From Nostoc sp. UCD121 (GTDB lineage Bacteria; Cyanobacteriota; Cyanobacteriia; Cyanobacteriales; Nostocaceae), in assembly GCF_014222285.1 (NCBI RefSeq), contig NZ_JACKZS010000042.1, positions 1 through 42,545 of the forward strand: 42,545 bases of DNA. The letters run 5' to 3'. This document shows positions 16,100-25,658 of this stretch, one piece after another. A model generated the notes under the pieces. The model saw only the letters and a list, made by a program, of their open reading frames with translations. It ran no database searches and was not told the DNA's origin. The stretch's first letter is position 1; each line of letters starts with the position of its first letter. Position numbers and translations under genes: made by a program.

Positions 16100-17641
16100 G
16101 TGAGCCGTCCTCAAAAGAAAAAACAAATTACTTATAGGAGTAGCTGGTATCAAAGGTTAACAGCTACTGTTCTTCTGGGGAGTTTTTTGCAAACTACTAT
16201 ATCTATACCAGCGATCGCACAACAGACTAACAATCGGGGTGCGTCTTTGCCATTAATAAATCAAGCTACTTATACTTATACAGACTCTGCTAATAATCAA
16301 AAATATGACGGAACTTCTAGTCAGCTTAATGTTAGTCCTAGCCCATTAGTCGATCCATTAGGACGGATATTAGGTTGCGCTGGTACTATTTTGCCTGACT
16401 ATACAGGTTTTTCAGTTGGCGTATACGAATCTAACCCTAGCGACCCAACTGGGACAGAATTAGGCGGCTTGCTTTCTTTGACTCGGACAGAGTTACCCGA
16501 TATTCCTAATAACAAAGTTCCTGGCGGTAAGTCGCCAAATACCGAGAATAGTAACCCCTACTTCGTTACGAATAACCCTGCGGGTGTTTACAATTTCCTA
16601 CTCGATCCGAATAAGGGTCAAACTGATCCAGGTAGAACTTATATTTTTGTAGTTAATCCACCGCCAAATTCTATCTACAAGCAACGGCGGATCAAGATTG
16701 AAATCGTTGGTACCACTGGCACACAAGGTAATAATATTGTGCGATATATCGCTAGTTCCCTGGATGGTCAACCAATCAGCCTTACAGGTGAAACTAGGAT
16801 AGAGCAAACAGTTGTCTTAGTTCCGAATGCAGAAGTAGTAGGACTGGACTTATTAGCTTTTGAATTCAGTACAAATCTGTGCCAAGCCAATCAGTTGCAG
16901 ATTATCAAAACAGGCGATCGCGCTACCGCTGAACCTGGAGATACGGTAATTTACCGGATCTCGGTAAAAAACCTTGCTGATGCTGGTTTGAATAATATAT
17001 TTGTCACCGACAACTTACCTTTAGGATTCCAGTTTTTACCTAAATCTGTGCGGGGTGAGTTAGATGGCAAATCAGTTGCTATCACCTCAGAACGCAATGG
17101 AAACACGGTGACATTTCGCACAGATGTAACAGTTCCTACGGGAAAAACTCTGAATATTGCTTATGCGGCTCAACTAACAGCCGATGCTGTGCGTGGTGAT
17201 GGTCGCAATAGTGCGATCGTGAATGCTCAACGAGCCGATAACCGTTTTAGCACCAAGGATGGCCCAGCAACGCACCAGTTAAAAATTCGTCCAGGAATCG
17301 TTTCTGATTGTGGCACGATTATCGGTCGCGTGTTTATTGATAAAAACTTTGACGGTGAACAACAACCTGGTGAGCCTGGAGTCCCCAATGCAGTGATTTT
17401 TCTGGAGGACGGAAATCGCATCACTACAGATCCGAATGGTTTGTTCTCCTTAGCTAATGCCTTACCAGGAAGTCATACAGGCGTACTAGACCTCAGCAGT
17501 GTACCGGGTTATACCCTAGCTCCCAATCAAAAATTCCGTGAACGGAATAGCCAATCTCGCTTAGTGCGTTTAGAACCTGGTGGCTTGGTACGTATGAATT
17601 TCGCTGTCACCCCCGCCTTCCAGGAGCCAGTCAAAAAATGA
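16100..17641 (+). CDS. Secreted DUF11 and SdrD B-like/Cna-B-like protein
   Basis: About 513 residues. Start choice: AGAGGAG (16084-16090) touches the ATG at 16091, too close for initiation, but is 9 bases before the GTG at 16100; I therefore prefer GTG, which loses only three residues. A signal peptide follows (LTATVLLGSFLQTTISIPAIAQ). The N-terminal 250 residues are an Ig-like region without a name. One DUF11 domain lies at about 270-390 (AEPGDTVIYRISVKNLAD, PLGFQFLPKSV). A C-terminal carboxypeptidase-regulatory/SdrD B-like module lies at about 405-500 (GRVFIDKNFDGEQQPGEPGV, ITTDPNGLFSLANALPG). This N-to-C arrangement is common in proteins working with large outer-membrane proteins. The stop overlaps the start of the barrel gene by 4 bases (ATGA), so the two are translationally coupled and probably act together in equal amounts. 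Confidence 0.8.
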   Translation: MSRPQKKKQITYRSSWYQRLTATVLLGSFLQTTISIPAIAQQTNNRGASLPLINQATYTYTDSANNQKYDGTSSQLNVSPSPLVDPLGRILGCAGTILPDYTGFSVGVYESNPSDPTGTELGGLLSLTRTELPDIPNNKVPGGKSPNTENSNPYFVTNNPAGVYNFLLDPNKGQTDPGRTYIFVVNPPPNSIYKQRRIKIEIVGTTGTQGNNIVRYIASSLDGQPISLTGETRIEQTVVLVPNAEVVGLDLLAFEFSTNLCQANQLQIIKTGDRATAEPGDTVIYRISVKNLADAGLNNIFVTDNLPLGFQFLPKSVRGELDGKSVAITSERNGNTVTFRTDVTVPTGKTLNIAYAAQLTADAVRGDGRNSAIVNAQRADNRFSTKDGPATHQLKIRPGIVSDCGTIIGRVFIDKNFDGEQQPGEPGVPNAVIFLEDGNRITTDPNGLFSLANALPGSHTGVLDLSSVPGYTLAPNQKFRERNSQSRLVRLEPGGLVRMNFAVTPAFQEPVKK

Positions 17642-20600
17642 AACCCAGACTGCACCATACAACTATTTTCAACCTGAAGATGATGGGGGTGATGCCAGTA
17701 GCTCTCAGCCTCATTTTGTATCCTGCCATAGTTAAGGCAGAACCTACAAATGAAAATCTTTTTTTCCCCGATTCGCCTTCACAAGCAGACAAGGGTGTCG
17801 AAGATCCTGAATTTTCAAGGGATCTAGAAAACCTCTCTTTTAAGACGGGAGAGGCTTTGAATTCTCCCCCGTCTTTACAAGAGAAGGGAGCTAGAGGTTT
17901 GGTTTTTCCAAATAATGTGAAAAACCAGGATGAGGATCAAGCGGATCGGAATAAAGCTGCTGAAAAAAGCATGGATTTGAGTTCTCCCCATACTTTGGGA
18001 AGTTCTGACAAGCAACTTCTACCTCTTGAACTTCCTTCAACTAATACTTCAATTCCAGATATTCAGCCAAGTGAAACGGAAATACAAGCATTTCAACCAG
18101 CAACTTCTGTTCAATTACCTAGAGGCTTACGCAAAATAGCTGGAGTAACTGAAGAAAATCAGAAAATTCCCCCCGCTTCCCCCATCTCCACAGGAATAAA
18201 ATTCCTGATGCCAACAGCTAACAACATTGTGGATGTTCCTGCTACCACAGTAATTGTGCAATTCCCTGTTGGAAGCACGGTAGAATTACGGTCTAATGGT
18301 GTATTAGTAGATCCTTCCTCAATTGGACGAACAGAAAGCGATGCCAATACTAATTTAGTAACGCAGACATGGTATGGTGTCTCGTTAAAAGAAGGTAATA
18401 ATACCATCTCTGCACAATTAGTAGGAGGGACAGAGCCTCCTGTAACAGTGCAAGTCGTAGTCCGGGGAGCGCCACAGAAACTAACCTTAGAAACTGTTGA
18501 GTCTCGTATCCCGGCGGATGGACGTTCTACAGCTACAATCAGGGGTCAACTGATCGATGCAACTGGTAATCGCTCTAATCGTGATGCTGTTATCACTTTA
18601 GTACCTACTGCTGGGGAGTTTGTGGGAAAAGATTTCAAACCCGATCAACCCGGATTTCAAGTAGAAGCGAAAGCGGGGCAATTTACGGCTAAATTGCGAT
18701 CGCAACTCAAAGCCCAAACTGTCACAATTCGCGCCATAGCTAATAATTTAGAAGCCTTTACTCAACTACAATTTGAAACATCACTGCGTCCGAGTTTGGT
18801 AACAGGGGTAATAGATCTACGTTTGGGCGCTAGAGGTACAGATTATTATGGTAGTTTCCGTGATTTTCTCCCGCCTGACAAAGATAACAGAACGCAATTA
18901 GATTTCCATTCAGCAATATTTGCCACTGGTGCGATCGGAGAATGGTTGTTTACAGGCGCATACAACAGTTCTCGTAACCTCAATGAAGATTGCAACTGCG
19001 ATAATCGCCTGTTTAGAACTTACCAATCTAGCGAACAAAATTATCCTGTCTACGGCGATAGCTCGAAAGTTGATGTCGTTGCTCCTTCTATTGACAGCCT
19101 ATATGTGCGTTTAGAGCGTACAACTGGTGTCCCCGGAGCCGATCCTGATTATGCTATGTGGGGTGACTACAACACAGAAGAATTTGCGCGGCGATCGCAG
19201 CAATTTACTTCTATCACCCGACAACTTCACGGTTTTAAAGCTAACTACAACTTAGGGAATCTCCAAGTTACAGGTTTGTATGGCAACCACTTAGAAGCTT
19301 TCCAACGAGATACTATTGCTCCCGATGGTACTAGCGGTTATTACTTCCTCTCTCGCAGAATACTACAACCAGGTAGTGAAAATGTCTTTATTGAGTTAGA
19401 AGAACTCAATCGTCCTGGGACTGTACTAAAACGGAAACAGCTTAACCGTGGCCCAGACTATGAAATCGACTACGATCGCGGTACCTTGTTATTCCGCGAA
19501 CCTATCCTTCGTACCGATATCGATCAAACCGGACAAGTCTTGGTACGTCGGATTGTCGTTAGCTATCAATATGACAGCGAAGATTCTGATAGCAATATCT
19601 ATGCTGGTCGTTTGCAATATAACCTTTCCCGCAAACTTAACCAGGAAAGTTGGATAGGAGCAACTTATGTCCAAGAAAATCAGGGAGTACGCGACTTTCA
19701 ACTATATGGTGCAGATGCGCTGATTTCTTTGGGTAATCAAGGTACATTAATTGCAGAATATGCCCATTCCACTAATGATTCTGATGTTGTAGGAAAGGTT
19801 AGTGGTGAAGCATATCGGTTGGAAGCTGAGGGACAAATTACTAACGGGATTCAAGGTCGTGCCTATTATCGCTTTGCCGATACAGGTTTTGCTAATAATG
19901 CCACTATCAGCTTTGTCCCAGGACAAACTCGTTATGGAGCGCAGGTTACAGCTAAACTCTCTTCAACTACAAACGTCAGGGCGCAGTACGACCATGAAGA
20001 CAATTTTGGTATTGCTCCCCAACCCTTAGATACCTTTGAAGAACTGTTTGCACCCCGTTCTGAGGCGATACCTGGTAGTAAAGTTGATAATTCTCTAACG
20101 ACTATTTCCGCCGGGATTCAACAACGCCTGGGTAGTGCCATTATTGATTTGGATTGGATTCATCGTCATCGGGAAGACCGCATTCCCGACAGCGCCCTCA
20201 GTGGTACTTCCGATCAATTGCGATCGCGTTTTACAGTTCCTATTGCTAAAAATCTGACTTTCCAAGCCCAAAATGAAATCAGTTTATCTTCCCAAAAAGA
20301 TAGTGTTTACCCAGACCGTACTATCTTCGGGCTAAATTGGGCAGCAATTCCTGGTGTAAATATCAGTCTGGCCCAACAGTTTTACACTAGTGGCCAATAT
20401 TCGGGTAATTCCATCACCAGCTTGAGTGTCAACGGTGAACACAAGCTCGGTTCGGATACTACCTTGACTGGTCGTTACTCAATTTTGGGTGGTGCAAATG
20501 AAATGACTACCCAAGGGGCGATTGGTCTAAATAACCGTTGGACTATTGCTTCGGGATTACGGCTGAATGTCGCTTACGAACACGTATTTGGTAACTTCTT

Positions 20601-21507
20601 CGGGCGAACTGCGGCAGGTCAACAATATGCCCAACCCTTCGCTTTTGGTCAATCAGCATCTGCGATCGGATTTGATGGTGGCGATAGCTACAGCGTGGGA
20701 CTGGAATACTCTGATAATCCGCAGTTTCAAGCCAGTGCGCGTTACGAACATCGTTCTTCTTCTGGTGGTAGTAATACAGTAATTACCGCAGGTGCTGCGG
20801 GTAAAATTTCTTCGGCTCTCACAGCATTGGTACGTTATCAACAAGCTGGTTCATCCAATCAAAAACTTTCGGGATTGGGGGATACAGCTACCTTAAAGCT
20901 GGGACTAGCTTATCGCGACCCCAATAGCGATAAATTTAATGCCTTATTGCGTTATGAATATCGCAAAAATCCATCAACTATCCCTGACACCATCCTCTTA
21001 GGTAGTGGTACGGGTTCTCAAGACCATACTTTTGCTTTAGAAGCTATTTATGCTCCTAACTGGCAATGGGAATTCTATGGTAAGTATGCCTTGCGTAACA
21101 GCACCTCTTATTTAGCCAACGATTTAGCTGGTACAAATACAGTAAATCTGGGACAATTACGCGCTACCTATCGTTTGGGATATAGCTGGGATTTGGTGGG
21201 TGAGGCTCGTGTAATTAGTCAGTCTAGCTACAGCGAAACAGGCTTTGTTGTAGAAACAGGCTATTATCTCACGCCTAACCTGCGTGTTTCTGCTGGATAT
21301 GTATTTGGTAAGGTTGATGACCGGGATTTCTCAGGAACACGTTCCGCAGGCGGCGCATATTTGGGTGTCAGCGTCAAACTCAATGAATTATTTGATGGCT
21401 TTGGACAGCAAAAACCAGTGCCACGTCAGCCACAGGAATCTGCAATGAATACTTTGGTGGGTAAACTCAAGGCTGCAACCAAGGGGATACAAAAGCGTGA
21501 AATATAA
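17638..21507 (+). CDS. Large predicted outer-membrane beta-barrel protein with Ig-like N-terminal domains
   Basis: A 1289-residue envelope protein. The signal peptide ends near AIVKA (about residue 35). Residues 45-180 are a low-complexity linker; residues about 65-90 of it are encoded by a dispersed repeat (17829-17905). Two Ig-like domains follow, at about 185-280 (PATTVIVQFPVGSTVELRSNG) and 280-380 (ADGRSTATIRGQLIDATGN), the latter resembling invasin-type Big domains. From about 390 to 1240 alternating polar/aromatic strands separated by turns, many ending in Tyr or Phe (LQYNLSRKL, GRAYYRFAD, LRYEYRKN, VSAGYVFGKV), look like a barrel of over 20 strands. It does not end on an aromatic strand: about 40 residues (LFDGFGQQKPVPRQPQE to KREI) follow, probably a periplasmic tail. 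No TonB box or plug is recognised, so it is not clearly a TonB-dependent receptor. It may anchor or export the DUF11 proteins. Localisation likely; function unknown. Confidence 0.75.
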   Translation: MKPRLHHTTIFNLKMMGVMPVALSLILYPAIVKAEPTNENLFFPDSPSQADKGVEDPEFSRDLENLSFKTGEALNSPPSLQEKGARGLVFPNNVKNQDEDQADRNKAAEKSMDLSSPHTLGSSDKQLLPLELPSTNTSIPDIQPSETEIQAFQPATSVQLPRGLRKIAGVTEENQKIPPASPISTGIKFLMPTANNIVDVPATTVIVQFPVGSTVELRSNGVLVDPSSIGRTESDANTNLVTQTWYGVSLKEGNNTISAQLVGGTEPPVTVQVVVRGAPQKLTLETVESRIPADGRSTATIRGQLIDATGNRSNRDAVITLVPTAGEFVGKDFKPDQPGFQVEAKAGQFTAKLRSQLKAQTVTIRAIANNLEAFTQLQFETSLRPSLVTGVIDLRLGARGTDYYGSFRDFLPPDKDNRTQLDFHSAIFATGAIGEWLFTGAYNSSRNLNEDCNCDNRLFRTYQSSEQNYPVYGDSSKVDVVAPSIDSLYVRLERTTGVPGADPDYAMWGDYNTEEFARRSQQFTSITRQLHGFKANYNLGNLQVTGLYGNHLEAFQRDTIAPDGTSGYYFLSRRILQPGSENVFIELEELNRPGTVLKRKQLNRGPDYEIDYDRGTLLFREPILRTDIDQTGQVLVRRIVVSYQYDSEDSDSNIYAGRLQYNLSRKLNQESWIGATYVQENQGVRDFQLYGADALISLGNQGTLIAEYAHSTNDSDVVGKVSGEAYRLEAEGQITNGIQGRAYYRFADTGFANNATISFVPGQTRYGAQVTAKLSSTTNVRAQYDHEDNFGIAPQPLDTFEELFAPRSEAIPGSKVDNSLTTISAGIQQRLGSAIIDLDWIHRHREDRIPDSALSGTSDQLRSRFTVPIAKNLTFQAQNEISLSSQKDSVYPDRTIFGLNWAAIPGVNISLAQQFYTSGQYSGNSITSLSVNGEHKLGSDTTLTGRYSILGGANEMTTQGAIGLNNRWTIASGLRLNVAYEHVFGNFFGRTAAGQQYAQPFAFGQSASAIGFDGGDSYSVGLEYSDNPQFQASARYEHRSSSGGSNTVITAGAAGKISSALTALVRYQQAGSSNQKLSGLGDTATLKLGLAYRDPNSDKFNALLRYEYRKNPSTIPDTILLGSGTGSQDHTFALEAIYAPNWQWEFYGKYALRNSTSYLANDLAGTNTVNLGQLRATYRLGYSWDLVGEARVISQSSYSETGFVVETGYYLTPNLRVSAGYVFGKVDDRDFSGTRSAGGAYLGVSVKLNELFDGFGQQKPVPRQPQESAMNTLVGKLKAATKGIQKREI
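17829..17905. repeat. Dispersed palindromic repeat inside a coding region
   Basis: Outer arms AAACCTCT (about 17829-17836) and AGAGGTTT (17893-17900), with inner hairpins CTCTC/GGGAG (about 17834-17853) and CTCCC/GGGAG (about 17864-17890). The layout parallels 3241-3332. It has been kept in frame within the linker of the barrel protein. Confidence 0.6.
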
Positions 21508-21680
21508 AACAACTATTTAATAAAAACAATGCCACTACCAATCTGAATACAAATGGTAGATTATCTACGATTTCGGGAAAGCTAGAAACTGAAGATTTGT
21601 TTGAGGAGAATCAGTCCTCATTAATGATTATGGTTCAGGTAATCAGCATTTTTTAAAGGTTATTTTATGGTGATTTGCTA
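21508..21680. other. Spacer between barrel gene and last surface gene
   Basis: 173 bases, AT-rich, without a clear terminator or strong palindrome. The two genes may therefore be co-transcribed, or the last gene may have its own promoter; I cannot decide from sequence. Confidence 0.3.
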
Positions 21681-24095
21681 ATGAAGAATTTATGGCAAAA
21701 TCTTAATATTTTTAGCTGGGGACTTCTCGGTGCGACATTAGTACTTCAACCTACAGTAGCGCAAGCTCAATATATCCAGCGATCGTTCCTAAATCCCGGC
21801 TTTGAGTCACCTACTTTTGGTTCTACAAATCAACAATGTTACGTTCAAGTGAATGAAAGCCTTATCCCTGGTTGGAGTACAACTCATGGTTCAGTAAAAG
21901 CAGGAACAGGTAACTGTACTGGTTATACATCTCCAGGGTCAGTACCGCTGATTGAGATTTGGACTTCAGGATTTAATGGTGTTAGCACAGCAACGACACC
22001 AACTAGTGCAGGGAAGCAATTTGCAGAGTTAAATGCCGAGCAAGCTTCTGAGTTGTATCAGAATTTATGCCTTCTTAAAGATGAGACGATTACATTCTCT
22101 TTTCTACATCGTGGGCGTTCAAGTGCAACTGTTGCTGATGTGGCGAATTTTCTAATTGGAGCAAATACTGTTTTTGGCACGTTCTCAACAACTAGCAATG
22201 GAACAGTTACGGCACAACCAGTAGCACAGAATAGTGCAACTATTCCTACTGTAACTAACAACAATGCAGGAAACGGCTGGGTACGATACTCTGGCACCGT
22301 TCCTTACACTGCTGCTTCTGCTAATCAACCTGTAGGATTTGCGGCTGTTTCGACGGCGGGCGGGAACAATACTGTAGGTAACTTCCTTGATGAGGTGCAA
22401 TTTGCTGGTAAACCTGTGGTCGAGTTTACAGCAAGTTCAGGTGGTGCAGCAGAATCGGAAACTACCCCTACAACTAACCCACCTAAACTTAGGATTGTTG
22501 GTTTAGTGCCAACTGGGGGGATCAGTGTTCCGATTTCCGTCTCTGGTACAGCCACTTTGGGTACAGACTACAATACAACATCAGGCACATCCACCTTTAA
22601 TATTACTATCCCTGCGGGTAACTACGACGGTAGTGATGCGACTAGTGTCTTTACTATTCCTTTTACTGTCATTAATAACAACGTTCCTCAAGGTGTAAGG
22701 ACAATCGAATTCAAGATAGAAACTTCACCTAGTTTTTTCACCAGTTCAACAACGACTTGTGGTGGTTCCCCAACGATCGCTTCCAGCTACACAATCTATG
22801 ATGATGATTTCCTTAGCGGCAAGATTTGGGATGATGCCGATAATAGCGCTAACAATACTTTTACTAATATCAATACTGGTTCGGAAACTGGCACCAATGC
22901 AGGTGGGTTATTAAATGCTATTCTCGTTGATTCTAACAATAAGGTCTTAAAAACAACACCTGTCGCCGCAGATGGTACTTATACTTTTCTCAATGTTCCC
23001 TTGAATCAAAGTAATGTTAAAATTATTTTAAGTACAACTGCTGGCACTATAGGTAATACTGCCCCTACAGCATCGCTCCCTCCTAACTGGGTCAATACTA
23101 GCCCACTCACGACAGCTACTTTTAATACTGCTACAAACATCTCTAGTAAGGACTTTGGAATTGAGCAGTTGCCCAATACTAATAATGTCACTGGATCTAC
23201 AACAACAAATCCAGGGGGAACCAATACTGTACAAGTTCCAACACTATCTGGCACCGACCCGGAAGATGGGAACCTTGGTTCTGGCAACAGTTTCAAGATT
23301 GTTAGTTTGCCAAGTAATGGGACACTGTACTACAACGGTGTAACGGTGACAGTGAATCAGGTGATTACTAATTATGATCCGACGAAACTAACAGTAGATC
23401 CGAATATAGATGGTGCTACAACCATCACTTTTACAGTAGCCGCAGTAGACAAAGCGGGTAAGGAAGATCCCACACCTGCTACGGTAACCATGCCATTAAC
23501 TGCGTTATCAGCTAGCAAACCTCAGTTAATTTTAGTGAAACGCATCACCCGGATTAACAGCCAGAATTTAACTAGCATTGTAGATGGTCGCAGCGACGTT
23601 TCTCCTAATGCTGCTAACTACGTAGCATCTCCTCGTGACACTGATGATGATAGCAGTAATACATGGCCTACTAATTATTTACGCGGATTGATTAACGCTG
23701 GGATAGTCAAACCAGGAGATGAGTTAGAGTACACTATCTACTTACTTTCCAATGGTCTAGGTAATGCAACTAGTGTCCAAATTTGTGATTTAGTTCCTGT
23801 CAATACTACTTTTATTCCCACTGCCTTTAATGGTCTGACTCCTAATGATGGTGGTTTATCAGGAGCAGCTCAAGGTATTGCTCTTGCGCTTGGTTCTAGC
23901 ACTCCTAAGGCTTATCTAACCAATGCACTGGATGGCGATCGCGGACGCTTTTATGCTGCTAATGAGACAGTCCCATCATACTGCGGTACTAACATCAATG
24001 GAGCGGTGGTGGTAAATATTACGCGAAGTCCAGATTTACCCAATCTCGTCAAAGATTTTTATGGTTTTGTCCGCTTCCGCGCTAAGGTGAAATAG
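21681..24095 (+). CDS. Secreted multidomain protein (Calx-beta-like, SdrD B-like, cadherin-like, DUF11)
   Basis: An 804-residue exported protein; ATG at 21681 preferred over an in-frame TTG two codons earlier. Signal peptide WGLLGATLVLQPTVAQAQ, cleavage after AQA. The order of modules is: about 35-245, a lectin-like N-terminal domain (NPGFESPTFG, GWSTTHGSV, LLKDETITFSFLHRG); about 245-370, a Calx-beta-like unit (SGTATLGTDYNTTSGT); about 375-490, an SdrD B-like unit (LSGKIWDDADNS, DGTYTFLNVPL); about 495-600, a cadherin-like unit (TLSGTDPEDGNLG, LYYNGVTV); and about 610-804, DUF11 (KPGDELEYTIYLLSNGLGN) ending in the strand RFRAKVK. The acidic Asp/Asn turns suggest calcium binding. It is the last plus-strand gene of the locus, followed by a terminator. 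It is probably displayed on the surface, maybe for adhesion. Function is inferred from modules only. Confidence 0.8.
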   Translation: MKNLWQNLNIFSWGLLGATLVLQPTVAQAQYIQRSFLNPGFESPTFGSTNQQCYVQVNESLIPGWSTTHGSVKAGTGNCTGYTSPGSVPLIEIWTSGFNGVSTATTPTSAGKQFAELNAEQASELYQNLCLLKDETITFSFLHRGRSSATVADVANFLIGANTVFGTFSTTSNGTVTAQPVAQNSATIPTVTNNNAGNGWVRYSGTVPYTAASANQPVGFAAVSTAGGNNTVGNFLDEVQFAGKPVVEFTASSGGAAESETTPTTNPPKLRIVGLVPTGGISVPISVSGTATLGTDYNTTSGTSTFNITIPAGNYDGSDATSVFTIPFTVINNNVPQGVRTIEFKIETSPSFFTSSTTTCGGSPTIASSYTIYDDDFLSGKIWDDADNSANNTFTNINTGSETGTNAGGLLNAILVDSNNKVLKTTPVAADGTYTFLNVPLNQSNVKIILSTTAGTIGNTAPTASLPPNWVNTSPLTTATFNTATNISSKDFGIEQLPNTNNVTGSTTTNPGGTNTVQVPTLSGTDPEDGNLGSGNSFKIVSLPSNGTLYYNGVTVTVNQVITNYDPTKLTVDPNIDGATTITFTVAAVDKAGKEDPTPATVTMPLTALSASKPQLILVKRITRINSQNLTSIVDGRSDVSPNAANYVASPRDTDDDSSNTWPTNYLRGLINAGIVKPGDELEYTIYLLSNGLGNATSVQICDLVPVNTTFIPTAFNGLTPNDGGLSGAAQGIALALGSSTPKAYLTNALDGDRGRFYAANETVPSYCGTNINGAVVVNITRSPDLPNLVKDFYGFVRFRAKVK

Positions 24096-24106
24096 CTTTG
24101 AGAAAG

Positions 24107-24149
24107 AAAAAGGTTAAATATGAGGTTGCTTTTCCACCTTAACCTTTTT
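24107..24149. terminator. Bidirectional terminator between surface locus and miaB
   Basis: AAAAAGGTTAA (24107-24117) pairs perfectly with TTAACCTTTTT (24139-24149). The A-run on one side and the T-run on the other give poly-U tails to transcripts from both directions. It lies 12 bases after the last surface gene and 9 bases before the end of miaB. Confidence 0.85.
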
Positions 24150-24157
24150 CCACTTTT

Positions 24158-25528
24158 TTATACTGGTATGGCTTGTCTCACTTCAACTGGTTCACCTGTT
24201 AGGCTAAAAGGTCGAACTTCGGTAATTTTTACCTTCACTAACTGCCCTTTCAATTCTTTGATGTCCCCACTGAAGAATGTCAGACGATTACCATCAGTGC
24301 GTCCCATTACCTGGGTTTGATCTTTAGGATTTTGGTCTTCTACTAAAACTTCTTCGATACGTCCGAAGTAACGTTGCGATCGCTCTGCTACTTTCAAGTT
24401 TCCTAGATGATTGAGCCTTTGGAGGCGATCGCTTTTAACTTCTTCACTTAGTTGATTGTCCCACAAAGCAGCAGGTGTCCCTGGACGCGGTGAATATGCT
24501 GCTGTGTTCAACATATCAAAGCCAATATCTTCTACCAATTTCAAGGTATTTTCAAACTGTGCTTCTGTCTCCCCAGGAAAACCAACAATCGCATCGGCAC
24601 TAATGGAAGCATCTGGCATATACCGCCGAATGGTATCGATAATCCGACGATATTTTTCATGGGTATAACCCCGCGCCATCGCCTTCAAAAGTTCATTATC
24701 CCCAGATTGAAAGGGAATGTGGAAGTGTTTGCAGACTTTGGGTAACTCAGCGCAAGCTTTAATTAATCTCTCTGTAAAATAACGGGGATGGCTAGTAGCA
24801 AATCTTAATCTTTCAATTCCTGGCACATCATGGACATAATAAAGTAAATCTGTGAAGTTGTGCAGATGCCGACCTTCTACTGTCGCTCCTGGTAAATCTC
24901 TACCGTAAGCGTCAATATTTTGACCAAGTAAAGTAATTTCCTTGTAACCTTGCCGTCCTAATTCTTCCATTTCAGCCCGGATCGCTGACGGTGTGCGAGA
25001 TTGTTCAATACCACGCACATTGGGAACTACGCAATAGGTGCAGCGTTCGTTACAGCCGTAAATTACATTTACCCAAGCTGTGACTTTACTATCCCGTCGC
25101 GGCTGGGTGATATCTTCAATAATATGAACGGACTCGGTTGCCACAACTTGGTTGCCATCAAACACCGACTCCAGCAAATCTTTAAGGCGGTTGGCGTGTT
25201 GTGGCCCCATTACCAAGTCTAATTCTGGAACTCGCCGCAATAGCGCTTCACCTTCTTGTTGGGCAACACAACCAGCAACTATGAGTGTTAAATCAGGTTT
25301 TTCATGTTTGCGCTTCGCTTGTCTGCCAAGGTAAGAATATACCTTTTGCTCGGCATTATCCCGAATTGTGCAGGTATTGTAGAGAATTACATCTGCATTA
25401 TTGGGATCTTCTGACCATTCAAAGCCCATGTCTTCCAAAACGCCAGCCATGCGCTCTGAGTCAGCTTTATTCATCTGACAGCCGAAGGTAGTGATGTGGT
25501 AGTGGCGTTTAGAAGTGGTCATGGGCAA
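24158..25528 (-). CDS. miaB: tRNA-2-methylthio-N6-dimethylallyladenosine synthase MiaB
   Basis: Radical-SAM methylthiotransferase that modifies A37 of tRNAs reading UNN codons. The N-terminal UPF0004 domain has its three cluster cysteines: Cys17 (TTFGCQMN), Cys53 (YNTCTIRD) and Cys87 ([11 protein letters not shown]). The radical-SAM motif CxxxCxxC is Cys159, Cys163, Cys166 ([13 protein letters not shown]). A TRAM domain ends the protein (VLVEDQNP to SLTGEPVEV). Length of 456 residues is normal. The GCQMN and NTC segments fit MiaB rather than MtaB or RimO. Start is the ATG at 25528; the second ATG at 25522 is equally possible. No partner gene is next to it; the carotenoid oxygenase upstream on the same strand is 130 bases away. 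Confidence 0.97.
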   Translation of the reverse strand: MPMTTSKRHYHITTFGCQMNKADSERMAGVLEDMGFEWSEDPNNADVILYNTCTIRDNAEQKVYSYLGRQAKRKHEKPDLTLIVAGCVAQQEGEALLRRVPELDLVMGPQHANRLKDLLESVFDGNQVVATESVHIIEDITQPRRDSKVTAWVNVIYGCNERCTYCVVPNVRGIEQSRTPSAIRAEMEELGRQGYKEITLLGQNIDAYGRDLPGATVEGRHLHNFTDLLYYVHDVPGIERLRFATSHPRYFTERLIKACAELPKVCKHFHIPFQSGDNELLKAMARGYTHEKYRRIIDTIRRYMPDASISADAIVGFPGETEAQFENTLKLVEDIGFDMLNTAAYSPRPGTPAALWDNQLSEEVKSDRLQRLNHLGNLKVAERSQRYFGRIEEVLVEDQNPKDQTQVMGRTDGNRLTFFSGDIKELKGQLVKVKITEVRPFSLTGEPVEVRQAIPV

Positions 25529-25658
25529 TTCTGCTTAATCAGCGTAATGTATGTAAGGTTTTTTTTATTCTAACCCGCGTAAGGCAGTGACCAGATGCGA
25601 TATGTTTTTTAACGCAGAGGAACGCTAAGGGAAACGCAGAGGTAACGCGGAGGGGTTC
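25529..25658. repeat. Spacer with AACGCAGAGG-type direct repeats
   Basis: Around 25611-25653 the element AACGCAGAGG and variants (AACGCTAAGG, AACGCGGAGG) occur several times with a short period. Related pieces lie at about 1575-1600 and 3121-3142. This is a dispersed sequence type and not a gene. Confidence 0.6.

Noticed and set aside
17638..21507. TonB-dependent receptor using the TonB at 32723
   Set aside because: No TonB box or plug domain could be seen and the protein begins with Ig-like domains; a TonB link is not supported.
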